From Oasisia sp. SBJ-2009 (taxonomy: Eukaryota; Annelida; Polychaeta; Sabellida; Siboglinidae), in assembly GCA_964017155.1 (NCBI GenBank), contig OZ024854.1, positions 55,316,441 through 55,380,440 of the forward strand: 64,000 nt of DNA, read 5' to 3'. The notes below the pieces were generated by a model. That model was given only the letters and a program-made list of their open reading frames with translations, was not told where the DNA came from and did no database searches. Below, one piece after another: positions 32,230 through 45,641 of this stretch. The stretch's first letter is position 1; each line of letters starts with the position of its first letter. The translations under genes and the position numbers were made by a program.

Positions 32230-34500
32230 TTTTCAGATTTAAAAATAGGATCAGTGTGACTTCTATATGTTATTGTTAATTATTCGTACAGCGCGTTTTT
32301 GTAAAGTTTGTATAAAACATTACTGTATCTCCATTGCCCCATACTTGTACACGGTAAGTTAAATGAATTTGAATTAATGTAGAATCGAGAGTTTTTAAAT
32401 CGTTGTGTGGCAACAAATGTGTCATTCTGTTAATTGCAAAAATTGCTATAGATATCTTATAACTGATTATATTTATATGTTTGTCCATGTTAAATGTTTA
32501 TCAATATGTATTCCTAAAAACTTAACTAATTCTTCTTTTTTACCCTTTCCTATGTGCTTAATATTTTCATTATTTATTTTGATACAATTATTTATCTGAT
32601 ATTTGTTATTCGGTGTGCTAAATATACAAACTAAGGTTTTTTATTCAATAACAATTTATTAGCACACAATCAGTCGTACAAATGTCTAAATTTAGTTTTT
32701 TTTTTTAAATTATAAAGTATCAACATGACGACATGATTTGTATATAGGTGTGTCATCAGCAAAAGATAATACATTTAAAGACGTAGAGTTACTTATATCA
32801 TTGATATATATTAGAAATAAGATTGGTCCAAGTATGGATTTTTGGGGCACTTCCCTTGTTATATTGTTTTGGAGACGATTTAAATTTGTGTATTTCAGTG
32901 TACTGTTTTCGATTGGATAAGTAAATCATATATTACCTTTTCTCCGAATACCATAACAATTTAATTTATACAGCAAAACATCGTGGTATGTTGTATCAAA
33001 TACCTTTGAAAAGTCCAGGAACACAGCCAATGTGTGGTGTTTTGTTAATTTATCATTTGCTACTGAAATGTCATTCAGCAGCTGCAATATTGGGTGAATA
33101 GTAGAATGTTTTGCTCGAAGACAATACTGGTGTTTCTACAGAATATTATGTTGTTCTACAAACATCATCAGTCTATTTCAGACAATGTTTTCCATTAGTT
33201 TAAAAATCGCAAGTACAATCTTATGGGTCTATAATTGTTAAACAGTTTATTGTTACCTGGTTTGAAAAGGGGCAAAACGTTGGCTGTTTTTACGTTTTCA
33301 GGAACAGTTCCCGTGAGAATGGATTGACTTAGCTCAAGCGGAGTGATTAGTTCATGTATTGTCGCTTGTAGTTGTTTAACGGATAGACCATCGAAACTTT
33401 CGGTGCATTTAGTCCATTTATGGTGTAGGCTTCAGGGATCTTAGAGCATCCGTTTTGTTATTGTATTTCTTGTCTTACTATAGTACAGATTTACGTGCTT
33501 CTAGCATTTCTGAACAATAAGCAATGTTTGCTGCTCGTTTGATCTTATTAAATACTCTATAATATTCTTTATATGTATTGATTGTGTATGGGTTATGTCT
33601 ACTTAGTTTGTTTCGAAGTAACTTTGATTTATTTAGCGATGAAGTCAATATGCGCGAAGTAATCAAAGAAAAGTGATAGATAGATTAGCATGAAATTATC
33701 GTACACTTCATTTACATCAGCGGTGAATAGCACAATTGAGTAATCGGCCGTATTATGTAATATATTTCTACACGATGCAATGTTTCTTGGGGTCAACTGT
33801 CGTACTGCCTATATACTGATTTTTGTGGAAGAAGTATACCATATAGTATACGAAAGATACGAAAACATTATCAGCTAGTGATGATAATTCCCAATTCATA
33901 ATTAGGGTGATCATGCTTTGAATATAAGTGGTATATAAGTGTTGCCGATTTTGACGTAATTCGTGTTGGTTTGGTTACATGCGGAAAAAAACCTTGGAAT
34001 ATTACATTATCTATGAAGTCGTTAGTCTATTGATGGAAATTAGTGTTGTGGTCGCCCATTAGATTAGCACTTTTATTTTCATTTGATATTGTATCATGTA
34101 TTTCATTATTTTGCTTATCAATATATCTACAACTGGACGAGGAGCTGATTTAGGACTATATACTACACCTACTATATTCGGTTTATTTTGATTAGCTTAA
34201 AATAAAAAAATGTAGATTCAAAAACATGAGTAATAAATATAGAGATATATTCGCGTTTAGTGTGTATAAAACCTTGGTTAATATATATCCCAATTCCACC
34301 AATTCATAATTTTGCAATATTATGTCAAAAAATAAACTGTGGTATCCGTTTGCATTATATTGCTGAGAATCCCGAATTATAAATATGTACGTTAATCCAA
34401 TTATATCAAGTTTGAGGCCATCTGATGATAAATTACAAACTAATTCTTGCACAGAATCCCAGTGCGCCTCTAAGCTGCGGCAATTTATATATATAACATC
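32230..34500 (-). mobile_element. Non-LTR retrotransposon family G, endonuclease and RT part
   Basis: Decayed LINE on the minus strand. Its ORF1 relic lies further upstream at 35736-36190. The 1.2 kb between (34500-35735) is larger than expected and may contain unrelated insertions, including a TA array. Confidence 0.75.
32280..34480 (-). pseudogene. LINE family G ORF2: endonuclease and RT, decayed
   Basis: On minus: GLTYIFIIRDSQQYNANGYH near 34380 (endonuclease, usually SETWL-type); a long ruined stretch; SRHNPYTINTYKEYYRVFNK at 33600 (linker); an NNYRPI-like block near 33220; LDFSK and FDT-type palm pieces near 33000; ITREVPQKSILGPI and LIYINDISNSTSLNVLSFAD at 32870-32770 (catalytic ADD retained). 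The C-terminus is DKHINIISYKISIAIFAINR and IQIHLTYRVQVWGNGD at 32488-32330. Frameshifts are numerous. The clade resembles family F (Jockey/CR1 group) but is too decayed to place. Confidence 0.78.
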
Positions 34501-34825
34501 GATATAGATATGTTATCACTTTGGAAAACGTTTGTAAATTCGTCCTTGGTCAAATATTTATACACATTAGTATTTTTTAAAGGATGAGTCATGATACATT
34601 TTATTTGTCTGAATCAGATATATGTTAATATTGTTATCCATTTACAAACATAGTAGAGAATATCATATTAAAACATTTACCCCAGTCCGTCGTCTACTGT
34701 CAGAAGCAACGTAGAATATCTGATAAAAACAACTATAATGCAAAGCAATAATTAGCTTAGAACATTCTGTGTAGCTTGACATCGTAACATTAATCGTAAT
34801 TATGTATGTAATACTAAACTAATAC

Positions 34826-34879
<54 letters not shown>

Positions 34880-35735
34880 CAAACAACATAAGGCAACAAA
34901 GATAGTATGGGGATAGCAAACTGGCTGGACTCTCACTTAGTACGACGTAATTATATATACAATGCGAAACAAACACAACAACTAAATCTTTTACAGCAAC
35001 AACTGAGGTGCAGTTACACCAGTGACCACACACATACACGCACACACACAGCATAAAGACAATTGCATCCTAGTTGCAAACCATTTAAACGGTACATAAT
35101 ATCTGCATGCAAATAAGTGATGACATGAAGCATTACAACATGTGAGTAATTAATGGAAAAGTAAAACAAATCAAACATTAAGTCGTACTTTTGACACAAT
35201 ACAATTAAGCAAAGCATGAGCGACATATTCAGCCGCTGTGCTTCAGCATTTTATACAGTAAGTCTGGGGACTTACTCCTTTTTGTAGTGCATACATCAGT
35301 ACAAACTATTCTTAACCCCCAACACAGCGACCAACGCTTGCAAACGAATGCCTCTTTATTGCAACACACAACTAGCGCACTCATATAAAAGCTCAACGAC
35401 TACATTATATTCAATATTTAGGCCGTACGTTAACACCATGTACATCAGCATAATTTTCGCAACAGATTCTTAAGAAGTATATCAACATTTTCTAAGATAG
35501 TTATGGGAACCTATCTTTTTTGTACTGCACGTGAATTTGAACGCTACTACCAGTAGTTGTTAATTTGTAGACTACATGAAACTGAACAAAATAAGTTTCA
35601 TCAGTCTATCCTCTACGAAACATGTCATCAGGAAAAACAATGAATTATACACATATATGAGAGTGCATTCCACATTTTTAAATTCTTAGAGTCTCTATAT
35701 GAAGACAAATAATACCGGAAGCAGACAATGACAGA
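34501..35735. other. Unassigned sequence with (TA)n at 34829-34874
   Basis: No coding signal; contains a TA microsatellite and a CACACG-rich tract near 35027-35050. Confidence 0.5.
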
Positions 35736-36190
35736 TCACTTGCGTGGGCGACCCTGTTCATCCTGCTTAGGGCCGAGTATGTGACTTCGCACCAGGTGGC
35801 CGGCACCACTGTGGGTCAACCCTATCTTCTGTTGGATCTTAGCGATCACCACGACATTGGTGTTTTCGCCGTCTAGTTCCTGGATGCCATGGAATCGGAG
35901 GTTTGGACGTATGGTGTATTGTTCCCTCTTGTCAGCATCCGCCTCCAACGACGCCATCTTCTTTTGTAGATAGGCAATTTGTTCTTCTTTGGCAGACAGA
36001 CAGGTCTTTAATGTCTGCATCTATTTGTCTATGTGTGTAACGTGGAGATGCATGGCTGCACACACCGTCTTGATGAGGATCGGGGAAACCACTTATATTA
36101 TCTCAAACACCGCCTTCTCTTGTTCCTTTTTTTCCGGTCTTCGACGTGTCACCGTATGCACTACCTTGCAGCCTGAAGTTTTCAAGTTCA
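35736..36190 (-). pseudogene. LINE ORF1 fragment, L1 ORF1p-like coiled coil and RRM-like region
   Basis: On minus: a heptad-like helix SAKEEQIAYLQKKMASLEAD (about 36000-35940), then REQYTIRPNLRFHGIQELDG, an IAKIQQKIGLTHSGAGHLVR helix and SHILGPKQDEQGRPRK, ending at 35736. This order (coiled coil, then an RPNLRFHGI-type RRM, then LGP) is the transposase_22/L1 ORF1p layout: an RNA-binding nucleic-acid chaperone for the element RNA. Its C-terminal domain is lost. It probably belongs to LINE family G to its left on the same strand. Confidence 0.75.
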
Positions 36191-36977
36191 GTTGCGGAGC
36201 ACGCCTCGACTAAATGTTAATCTCTTCAGTCGACATAGCAACCAGACAAATCATTGATGCAGAATGTCTGATCAATGGTTAGCGTGATGTGTCCTGGTTT
36301 GCTGGTTGGCTAGTCTGGGTGTGCCATGTTCGTGGCGTGGGCGTGGCGTGGGCGATAGCATGAGGGAATCAAGCTACAGTTCGTAAAAACAGCTTCAGCT
36401 TATCATCCCGGCAATACTCGCATCCACCGTCGCAATCGTGGAGTGATCAGCCAGCGGTGTGCCTAGAATATCATACCTTCGATGCTACAGCTTCGACGTT
36501 CCAGCTTCGATGCTACAGCTTCGACGTTCCAGCACTCCAAACGCGGAGAAGCCAAACATGCATATCTACACTGGAATGGTCGCTTCGGGATTATATTATA
36601 TTTATAGACTATTACAGTTAACTAACTACGATAATTATTATATTCAACTAATCAGACACTGAGCAGTTAAGTGATGTGTTACGATAGGTAATGATTATAT
36701 CAACACACTGTTCGAATCACTGCTTGGCAACAAAAGTAGGATAGGTGATTCTGAATTAGTTGACTTTGTTATACAACTAGTTCTTCAAACATATTATATA
36801 ATTTTGCTTTTGTTACAGTAAAATTATCATATAGATGCTGTTTGAACTTTAATGACTAACTGAAAGATGTCCCATTAATATATTCTTGGTATTTGCAAAA
36901 TTCCAAAAAGTTGCTCAGGTTTCTTTTTGCAAAGCAGAACAGATAAGAGTGATGCTGTCATGTTCCTACTGTATTTA
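36191..36977. other. Unassigned sequence with a 28-bp direct repeat
   Basis: At 36480-36535 the unit CGATGCTACAGCTTCGACGT occurs twice in tandem. No gene recognised. Confidence 0.5.
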
Positions 36978-37976
<999 letters not shown>

Positions 37977-39060
37977 ATAGATAAATTACAAGTTTTCTTT
38001 TATTGACGCAATGCTTGTTCCTACCTTAAGGATGCACATGCAAGAGTAGATTCCGTCAGCATTGAAGAGGATAAGTTGATGAAGCTGTCGTAATATTAAG
38101 CTACCACACTGTCCTATCTTTGAGACCAAGGAGTTAATCAGTACAGGGACTATATAGAAGCAACACAAACTTGTTAAGCTTGAAGAGTTTGCAGACGGTG
38201 TTCTTTTGGCAGCGTTGGTGGTGCGTTGAGTAGAGTTGGCATTGTTGGTATAGTTGGTAGACTTCGTAGAGTTGGCGGCACTGGCATAATTGGAAATGAT
38301 GACAGAGTTGGCTGCAATCACAAAGGGCTTTACTATCGTTTTTACAGTAATACTGTAAATATTCCGGTGTAGCCGAAATTAATCATTTGAAGAACGCACT
38401 CCACAAACCGACAGAAAAGGTCACCCACAAACTTAGAGTGACCTTTACAGAGGCAAAACCGGCATCGACATACGCTTCTCCTGACGATAGCGTAAGGATC
38501 TGCGGCTTAATCAAAACCTTGAAACATCAAGTGTGCGCCAAAAACTTGGGAACTCGAAAAAGTCTGATATGATGACATGTTAGTTGTAGGACGCTAAGAA
38601 GAAGCATCTTCGAAAGGTTCCCCATTGCACAGTTTTAGAACCGCAATCAAATATGAAATTTACATTCACACTGGAATATACGGCAAAGTTATTAGCCTAC
38701 CTTGTCTAAACGTAAAGACAAAAATGTAATCATCATATTTCCTATGACGATGCTGCGTTTTTATTCCACGCTGCAAAAAACCTCCACAAAACGAGATGCG
38801 TATGAACTGGTGCATGTTTACAACTTATGTTAGTCATCCGCATTAACAAGTCAAACTTCATAGGCCAGGATGTGTGCAAACTCCTCCTATCAACACCATC
38901 GAATTGTCGGAAACTTCCTATTGTTAAGCTCATCAATCATTATTTGTCGCTCAATATATGCTGAGATCAACAAACAAGAAACATATGTAGTCGAGTGGAT
39001 GAGTGAGGTACCGTGCACCCCCGGAAATATACTTTTAATTGGTATCACTAGATCGGAATA
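37977..39060. other. Unassigned sequence
   Basis: Contains a degenerate GTTGGC/GTTGGT-rich tract at 38200-38320 that reads as Asn/Thr/Ser-rich ORFs on minus. An open frame at 38387-38572 (+) has no recognised motif. Confidence 0.4.
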
Positions 39061-39064
39061 TATA

Positions 39065-39175
39065 CATTAAAAACGGTTTGCTATGTTAACAAGTCAGCAA
39101 ATTAGTGCCGCTATGATTGAAGAATCTATTTTGTCAACTGATCTCAGCCAATATTGCAGATAACTGACAAATTAA
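39065..39175. repeat. Repeat M, copy next to the left inverted arm
   Basis: The reverse complement matches 52055-52165 (AGTTATCTGCAATATTGGCT, then GCGGCACTAATTTGC and GACTTGTTAAC). Confidence 0.7.
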
Positions 39176-39639
39176 AATATACATACCTATGTTATGATGG
39201 TCCGTGACTATAATAAAACTATTGTTGACATGATGTGTCTACGACAATTTAATATGCAAACCAGTGCCGTCATTATTTAGAAATCTTCACTTCACGTTAT
39301 CTCCGGCTAATATTGCACACGCTTATGGTCAGTCTCCAGAACATGCTTTTAGGGTCAACGATCATTAAAGGACCATTCTTGAATTAACTGTGCGTGTCCC
39401 TGGCACGCTATGCAAATTCTAAAGGGCCAGCATGACCGAAAATGTGACTTTTTCGCTGTATCTATGTTAGGTTTTTTGAAGGCAACATTTCATGTTGTTT
39501 TTGCGACCAAAGGTTAATATGGAGATCAATTCCAGGTATATTGAATAAAGAAATTCCATTAAGTTCATTTACCAACTGATTTGTTGATCTAGGTATACAG
39601 CAACCCAGGATGATCTTGTCTGATCTGCCGCGCATCCCC

Positions 39640-39790
39640 CTCTCATGGGCTTCAAGATAATAATTGTTAGATCATCAATCACCATCGCTTTCACTGAAAT
39701 CGTCAAAGTCAAACTCGTTCTCGTTTTCCTCCTCCAATTCTTCTTCCTCTTCGAGATCACCAGTGTCCAGAAGATCAATCAGTTAGTTTG
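39640..39790 (-). pseudogene. C-terminal tail of a FEN/PIN-like protein inside the left inverted arm
   Basis: Read on minus from about 39782: LIDLLDTGDLEEEEELEEEN, then ENEFDFDDFSESDGD and a TGA. The same C-terminus occurs on plus at 42265-42335 (LIDLDTGDREEEEEEDENEE), where a mutation ends it early. The minus copy preserves the tail better. Only the last ~35 residues exist here; upstream bases on minus (39790-39890) belong to the plus-strand gene region. The acidic tail probably has no catalytic role. Confidence 0.75.
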
Positions 39791-39879
39791 GTAACACAGG
39801 ACCACAGGACCACACCGGTTCCAATACTTCATCCTCAGTCCTTGTCCACAACCTCCATACTGGCCGAGTTTATGAAAAG

Positions 39880-41341
39880 ACTCTCGAGATGGTCGACGTC
39901 ATCAACGATCCAGACTGCCGAAGAGCGGGGAGACATCGCAAGCTGGTGAAGGCCGAGGTGAAGAACGGTGAGGAGTCAGTTCAGCGCGTCCTCGCTGCTG
40001 TTATGAACTTCACTAATCCTCTTACCATAGGAGATAAAAAGAGGCTCCTGATTGCTGGTGCTCCCGTCCCCACGGAAGTCGAGATGGACGTGCCCCGAGC
40101 AGAAGCTTTGGGCTAGGCTCCTTAAGCTGACTTCACCGGACACCTACATAGTAGAGAACCAAGAAGCTCCTTCGACCATGTAAAGAAGAAGACAAACAAA
40201 ACCATGGAGATTTGAAGCAACAAGAAGGTCACCCTCACATCATCCCAGAGAACGGCAACCATGTGTTTCAATATCCAATATTGTTTATGTTGTAGAGTGA
40301 TTCTGGTTTTTTTCACATGTCGCACAAATAATAATAGTAAATATATGGAGCGCCTTAATTTGGAGGAATCCGACGTCAGAGATGTGCCGTATACAAAATC
40401 ATTTAGCGTAATCGGAGACAGACAATGCAATCTCAAACAAATATTAGGTAATTGACTTAAATGGTTATTTGTTCAGATGATATTGTAATGGATGGAAGTT
40501 GATTCCAGATTTATGATTCCAAGTCATCCAATATCAGGAGAAAAACAATCTCGCTTCCCCGCTCCTCGTCAAGTCTCAGAGTCAAAATTATCAAGTGGAC
40601 TTGGACGAACTCATGAACCACGACAACAACAAGAAGTCACCTCCTGCTGCGAGTTCGGAGTGCTCAACGGGCAGCTTCAAGGCTGGAGAGAACAGAGATG
40701 GCTGTGCTGATCGTAGAAGGGAAAACAGATGAACTCATTTAATTGAATGGCGAATTGAGTTGAAAGTCCGTATTATTGTTGTTATTATCATTATCGTTAT
40801 CGTTATCGTTATCGTTATCGTTATCGTTATCGTTATCGTTATCGTTATCGTTATCGTTATCGTTATCGTTATCGTTATCGTTATCGTTATCGTTATCGTT
40901 ATCGTTATCGTTATCGTTATCGTTATCGTTATCGTTATCGTTATCGTTATCGTTATCGTTATCGTTATCGTTATCGTTATCGTTATCGTTATCGTTATCG
41001 TTATCGTTATCGTTATCGTTATCGTTATCGTTATCGTTATCGTTATCGTTATCGTTATCGTTATCGTTATCGTTATCGTTATCGTTATCGTTATCGTTAT
41101 CGTTATCGTTATCGCTATCGCTATCGCTATCGTTATCGCTATCGCTATCGCTATCGCTATCGCTATCGCTATCGCTATCGCTATCGCTATCGCTATCGCT
41201 ATCGCTATCGCTATCGCTATCGCTATCGCTATCGCTATCGCTATCGCTATCGCTATCGCTATCACTATCACTATCACTATCACTATCACTATCACTATCA
41301 CTATCATTATCATTATCATTATCATTATCATTATCATTATC

Positions 41342-41422
<81 letters not shown>

Positions 41423-42335
41423 GCTATCATCACATAAATATTGCATTATTATTTTTATAGATTAGATCGACTTCACTCTTTCTATTATTACCTCAGCTTT
41501 CAAACATCAGTGACCCTTTTTTGTTTCAGGTCGAGGTGCATGAACACCCCACAATCTACAACAACCAAGAGGAGACTAATACGAGAAGGGTGCTATATCT
41601 CCATCACGCCGCAGCCCTTGCATGAATACAATAACGCCGTAGGCAGAACCCCTGACACAAGTCTATATTCGTGATCATACTTTATCACACCCACGCCATC
41701 ACGCATGCAGCCTGTATACCATGATACCAGGTCAGGGAACACCAATAACTATTCAACCTCTCTGATCTCGCAGTAGCCATTGGAGAAGATTACTGTGCGA
41801 CGGTTCTTGTGATGTATGTATTCAGTGGAGAAGACTGCACCTGTGGCTTCAAATGGATGGGGAAGTGGGGCCCCTGAACTAGCTGGTTTCATAAAGAGTA
41901 CATGCACCGCGGTGAAGACTAGATCCTCAAGTCTCACGTGCTGAAGCAGTTGGAATAGTTCAACTGCCTGATGTACGGTTAGAACCGTGAGTCTTCGATG
42001 GACTGGCTCCGTGCCAAACTCTTGCACAAGATTGTGGGTGAGGACGAGAAACTCATTTCCATATCTAAGATCGACCAGGCTCGCCTTCCTCACTGCCACT
42101 CTGTTTTGAAGCCACACCTCCAGCGGGTGAACCACCGCGTAGCCTTATATAAGCGTGCTGACGAATCCTTCCCGGAAAAACCAACACCCTACCATGATGG
42201 GCAAGGGTAGATAAGGACTAAGGTTGGACTGTTGGAACCGGTGTGGTCCTGCGTTACCAAACTCACTGATTGATCTGGACACTGGTGATCGTGAAGAGGA
42301 AGAAGAGGAGGATGAAAACGAGGAAGGCTGAGTTT
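39880..42335 (+). pseudogene. FEN/PIN-like uncharacterised protein, third copy (middle and C-terminal parts)
   Basis: Blocks in order: MVDVINDPDCRRAGRHRKLV, KAEVKNGEESVQRVLAAVMN and IGDKKRLLIAGAPVPTEVEM (39889-40116); KKTNKTMEI and SNKKVTLTSSQRT (about 40185-40255); then the hexanucleotide array 40776-41422; NNQEETNTRRVLYLHHAAAL (about 41560-41620) and TPDTSLYS (41652-41674), a probable acidic nuclease block; FSGEDCTCGFKWMGKWGPL (about 41820-41880), equivalent to ISGADSVASLHDVGK of the 17-kb copy; LLHKIVGEDEKLISISKIDQ, LPHCHSVLKPHLQRVNHRVA (42020-42150); acidic tail to 42335. It is a diverged subfamily of the same proteins. Frameshifts, stops and the array make it dead. Confidence 0.7.
40776..41422 (+). 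repeat. 640-bp hexanucleotide array in four homogeneous blocks
   Basis: (CGTTAT)n 40794-41113, (CGCTAT)n 41114-41261 with one CGTTAT unit near 41131, (CACTAT)n 41262-41306, (CATTAT)n 41307-41367, then (TAT)n to about 41422. Single-base steps separate the blocks. Since none of the units contains a stop in several frames, it gives long LSLSLS, VIVIVI and DSDSDS/DNDNDN frames on both strands. Confidence 0.95.
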
Positions 42336-42929
42336 GACTTTTTTTTGATGATTTCATTGAAATTGAATGATGATATAACACTTATCGTATAAAGCCCATG
42401 AGAGGTTGAGATGCGGCACCTAAAAAAGATCATTCTGGCTTAGTATTTACATGGAGCAGTAAATGAGTAAGTAAATGAACTTAGTAGAATTTATTTATTC
42501 ACAATACCTTGAATTGATGCCCATATTAACCTTTGGTCGCACAAACAATACGATATTATCAATAGATGCCATCATAAAAATCCTCTCAAATTAGGGCCTA
42601 ATTGCAATATTGGCTGCGATACAGCGAACAAATCGCATTTTCGGTAATGCTAGCACTTTAGAATTTGCATAGCATGCCAGGGACACATGAAGTTATTTCA
42701 GAAATGGTCATTCGATGATTGTTAACCCAGAAAACATGGGTCTGGACACTTTATTTGTGCTGTTATGGGCAATATTGGCCGGAATGTGGTGAAAGTAGAT
42801 GTCTCAATAATGTCGGCACCGATTTGCATATTAAACTGTAATAGACACATGTAATCATGTCAAAATTAATTGTATTATGGTCACTTACCCTCACATTGAT
42901 ATGCAGGCAATGTTGTAGCTCTGGCATAG

Positions 42930-45641
42930 CAATACATCAGGGAGGTCGACGCACCTGCAATGCAGAGCTGTAAGCCACTGCCTTTTGGTACAGGTTCTTG
43001 ACAGAATCGAAGGCAAAGGGAGGAAACCCTAACCAGAAAACCTCTGTGGTAGCATCAAGGGCGGTTGAAGTATGGAACTCCCAACAAATTTCGACTACCC
43101 ACTGCAGGGACAAATAGTTTGCGCCTGTCTTGCATGTTCTTGTCGGTGTGATACCTCTATTTGCTCCCCGAGAGAGCGCCGCTAGTAACTTGCAAAAGCC
43201 GGCGGCTCTTCAACACTTTTTGCTGACAGCTTACATGAAATGTACAACTGCACGACAAACCATAACGGATCGGCCATCGCCCGGATTACCAAGGACCGCG
43301 CTGCTCGACCCCATCTTCCGTCGACAATAGAAAATCAGCTAGGAAGAAGAAGAAGAAGAAGAAGAAGAAGACAACTACTGACAATTCCCCAATGGAACAT
43401 CAGGACTCTTATTGACCGAGAAGTAGCTGACCGACCAGACATACGTACGGCGCTAGTAGCAATGGAACTTGTCAAATACAATATTGACATCGCCGCCCTA
43501 CGTGAAACAAGGTTCTCAGGGTCTGGTAGTCTCAACGACTTGGATTACTCTTTCTCCTGGAGTGGCAAACCCGAAGGAGAAAGAAAGGAGGCCGGAATGG
43601 GCTTTGTTATCAAAAAGGATATCGTCACAAATCTGACAGAAATGCCACAGCCAGTAGATGACATAATCATGACGATGAGACTACCAATGAGCAAGGACAA
43701 TGTTGCTGCCAGTGTGCAGAGTGGTATCCCTCGTGCACATAAGCTGCTGCTGATAGTAGACTTCAATACGAGGAAGAGACAATGCCAAGTGGCACTTGGT
43801 CATGGGCAAACATGGGATTGGAAACGTAACTCCAATGGCGACTTTCTACTGGCTTTATGATCTGAATTAGAACTGATAGTGAAGAACACCATGTTCATGC
43901 AAAAGGATGAACGCAAGACCACCTGGATGCACCCTCGTTCCAGACATTGCATATAATCAACTTAATCATCACGAGGTGTCGGGATAAGATGGATATCCAC
44001 AGTACCCGAGCCATGCGTGAAGTTAACTGCTGGACCGGTCACCAGATGCTGAGATCAAAGTCCCTTTCAAAATACGACAACATCACAACAGCCAAGGGGC
44101 AAGTAAGCCGACCAAGCTCAACATAGCAAAACTAGGTACCATCAGCCATAGGGAGAATTTCAGCACGAGATGGACAGTGCTCTCGCCGAGGAGAAGGAAA
44201 GCTCAACAAAAGACGAGAAATGGGCAGCTCTGCAGCAGATGGTATACAACACAGTCAATACATATCTTGGCAAGCCACACATAAAACATCGGGACTGGTT
44301 CGACCCAGAGAGTGTTGCAAACCAGGAGCACTAGATCCACCACTGCAGCATGCAAAGATGACTGCTACAAAAAAATGCACCTGGCCACTGAAGTCAGACT
44401 GGTGGGAAAGGAAGGCAGTGGAGTTGTAAAGAGCGGCTAACAGAATTAACATGAAGGGCTTCTACAATGGACTGAAAGAAGTGTGGGGACCCAAGAAGAA
44501 GGGACCAGTTCACCTGATATCAACAGCTGGAATGGAGACTTCCCCTGACAGCAATATAGTTGTGGCAAGATGGAGTGAACACTTCCAGTTCTTATTCAAC
44601 ATCCCTGGCGGCATAGACCACGAAGCTCTAGACAACATTACCAAGACATGCTTCGATGAGATCCCAACCATGGATGATATGGCTAGAGCAATCGCCGGCC
44701 TGCAAGATGGAAAAGCACCTGGGGGAGATGGCCTCCTGTTGAAGTATGGAAGCAAGTGGATACAATCTGTTCAACAGACTGCACCAACTAGTCATCAATG
44801 CCTGGGAGGTGGGTTCTGTACCACAAGCATGGAAGGATGCCAGCATTGTAACAATCTACAATAATGGTGATCGAACTGATTGTCGGAACAATAGAGGAAT
44901 CTCTCTTCTTTCCATAGCAGGCAAGATCTTCCTCAACAGATAACCTACCCAAATAACACCAGAGGTAGTTCCGAAGACACTATGTGGATTCAGACGTAAC
45001 CGGAGCACCGTGAATGTGAAATGTTGCCTCCGACAGCTACAAGGAAAGTGCATTGAGCAGGATCGACCAATGTACATGACATTTGTCGAATTCAGCAAGA
45101 CGTTCAATACATTTGGGATTACCGAACAATAGCAGCTACTGTGGAAGTATGGATGTCCAGAAAAGTTCACAACTATGATCGAGGCTCTACATATCGGAAT
45201 GGTAGCGAATGTTGGTGTTGGAGGCGAAGTCTCCAGATCGTTCAGTGTTACAAATGGGGTCAAGCAAGATTGTGTACTAGCTCCCACGCTCCTCTCCACC
45301 GTACTATTATAAATGCTCGATGAGGGTTTCCGAGACATGGGGGGATGGCGTCTACATACAGTCCAAACAGAGCGCTGACTTAGTCCGTCTTGTACACGTC
45401 AGAGCGAAGACCAAGACAACTCGGATACTGATGAGAGAGCTGCTATTCGCATTGCACTGATTGCACACTGTAGAAAATAGTGGATGCTTTCTCCGATGCG
45501 TCAAAGACGTTCAGCCTGAAAATTAAGACCGAGGTGCTGTACCAACCCGACTCTACAAGAAACCGAGAGGAGGATATCATGGTTGATGGAATCAAGCTGA
45601 ACTGTGTTCTGGAATTCATCTACCTCGGAAGCACTATATCA
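42930..45641 (+). mobile_element. RTE-like LINE family E, copy 2, 3'-truncated
   Basis: The 5' region 42930-43240 matches that of copy 1, followed by endonuclease and RT. It stops at GCACTATATCA (45641), where unrelated tandem repeats begin. Loss of the 3' end is unusual for a LINE and implies later deletion or rearrangement. Confidence 0.87.
43240..45640 (+). pseudogene. LINE family E endonuclease and RT, broken
   Basis: Endonuclease frame 43240-43860: GSAIARITKDRAARPHLPST, QWNIRTLIDREVADRPDIRT, VKYNIDIAALRETRFSGSGS, DYSFSWSGKPEGERKEAGMG; the GDFN-like block is VDFNTRKRQ. Then frameshifts; linker 44220-44450; MKGFYNGLKEVWGPKKKGPV and MDDMARAIAGLQDGKAPGGD (44451-44740); RT text EVGSVPQAWKDASIVTIYNN, then GCRN-like RGISLLSIAGKIFLNR (44880-44940), FVEFSKTFNT (45080), NGVKQDCVLAPTLLST (45250-45300). 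The FADD region is broken (LLFALH near 45450). An array of AGA at 43345-43370 adds extra arginines to the basic N-terminal segment. Not functional. Confidence 0.87.

Larger units (their letters stand above)
39203..42886. mobile_element. Inverted-repeat structure carrying a FEN/PIN-like gene remnant, 3.7 kb
   Basis: Left arm 39203-39790 pairs in inverted orientation with right arm 42263-42886. Outer part: GCGACCAAAGGTTAATATGG at about 39503 against CCATATTAACCTTTGGTCGC at about 42521; TGTCCCTGGCACGCTATGCA against TGCATAGCATGCCAGGGACA. Inner part: the last ~35 codons of the gene and its 3' UTR, present on both sides. Either the element has unusually long TIRs that include coding sequence, or two oppositely oriented copies meet here and the left one is only a 3' end. 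Confidence 0.75.

Noticed and set aside
38387..38572. Possible exon on either strand (AGCCGCAG acceptor on minus, or the plus-strand frame)
   Set aside because: Neither a matching donor and phase with the 20956 exon nor a recognised domain could be established.
40735..41465. Four open frames over 220 codons (LSLSLS, VIVIVI, DSDSDS/DNDNDN, ITITIT)
   Set aside because: Low-complexity translations of the hexanucleotide array on both strands.
41749..42135. 128-codon minus-strand frame as an independent gene
   Set aside because: The plus strand of the same region encodes recognisable family blocks (GEDEKLISISKIDQ, LKPHLQRVNHRV), so the minus frame is a shadow.
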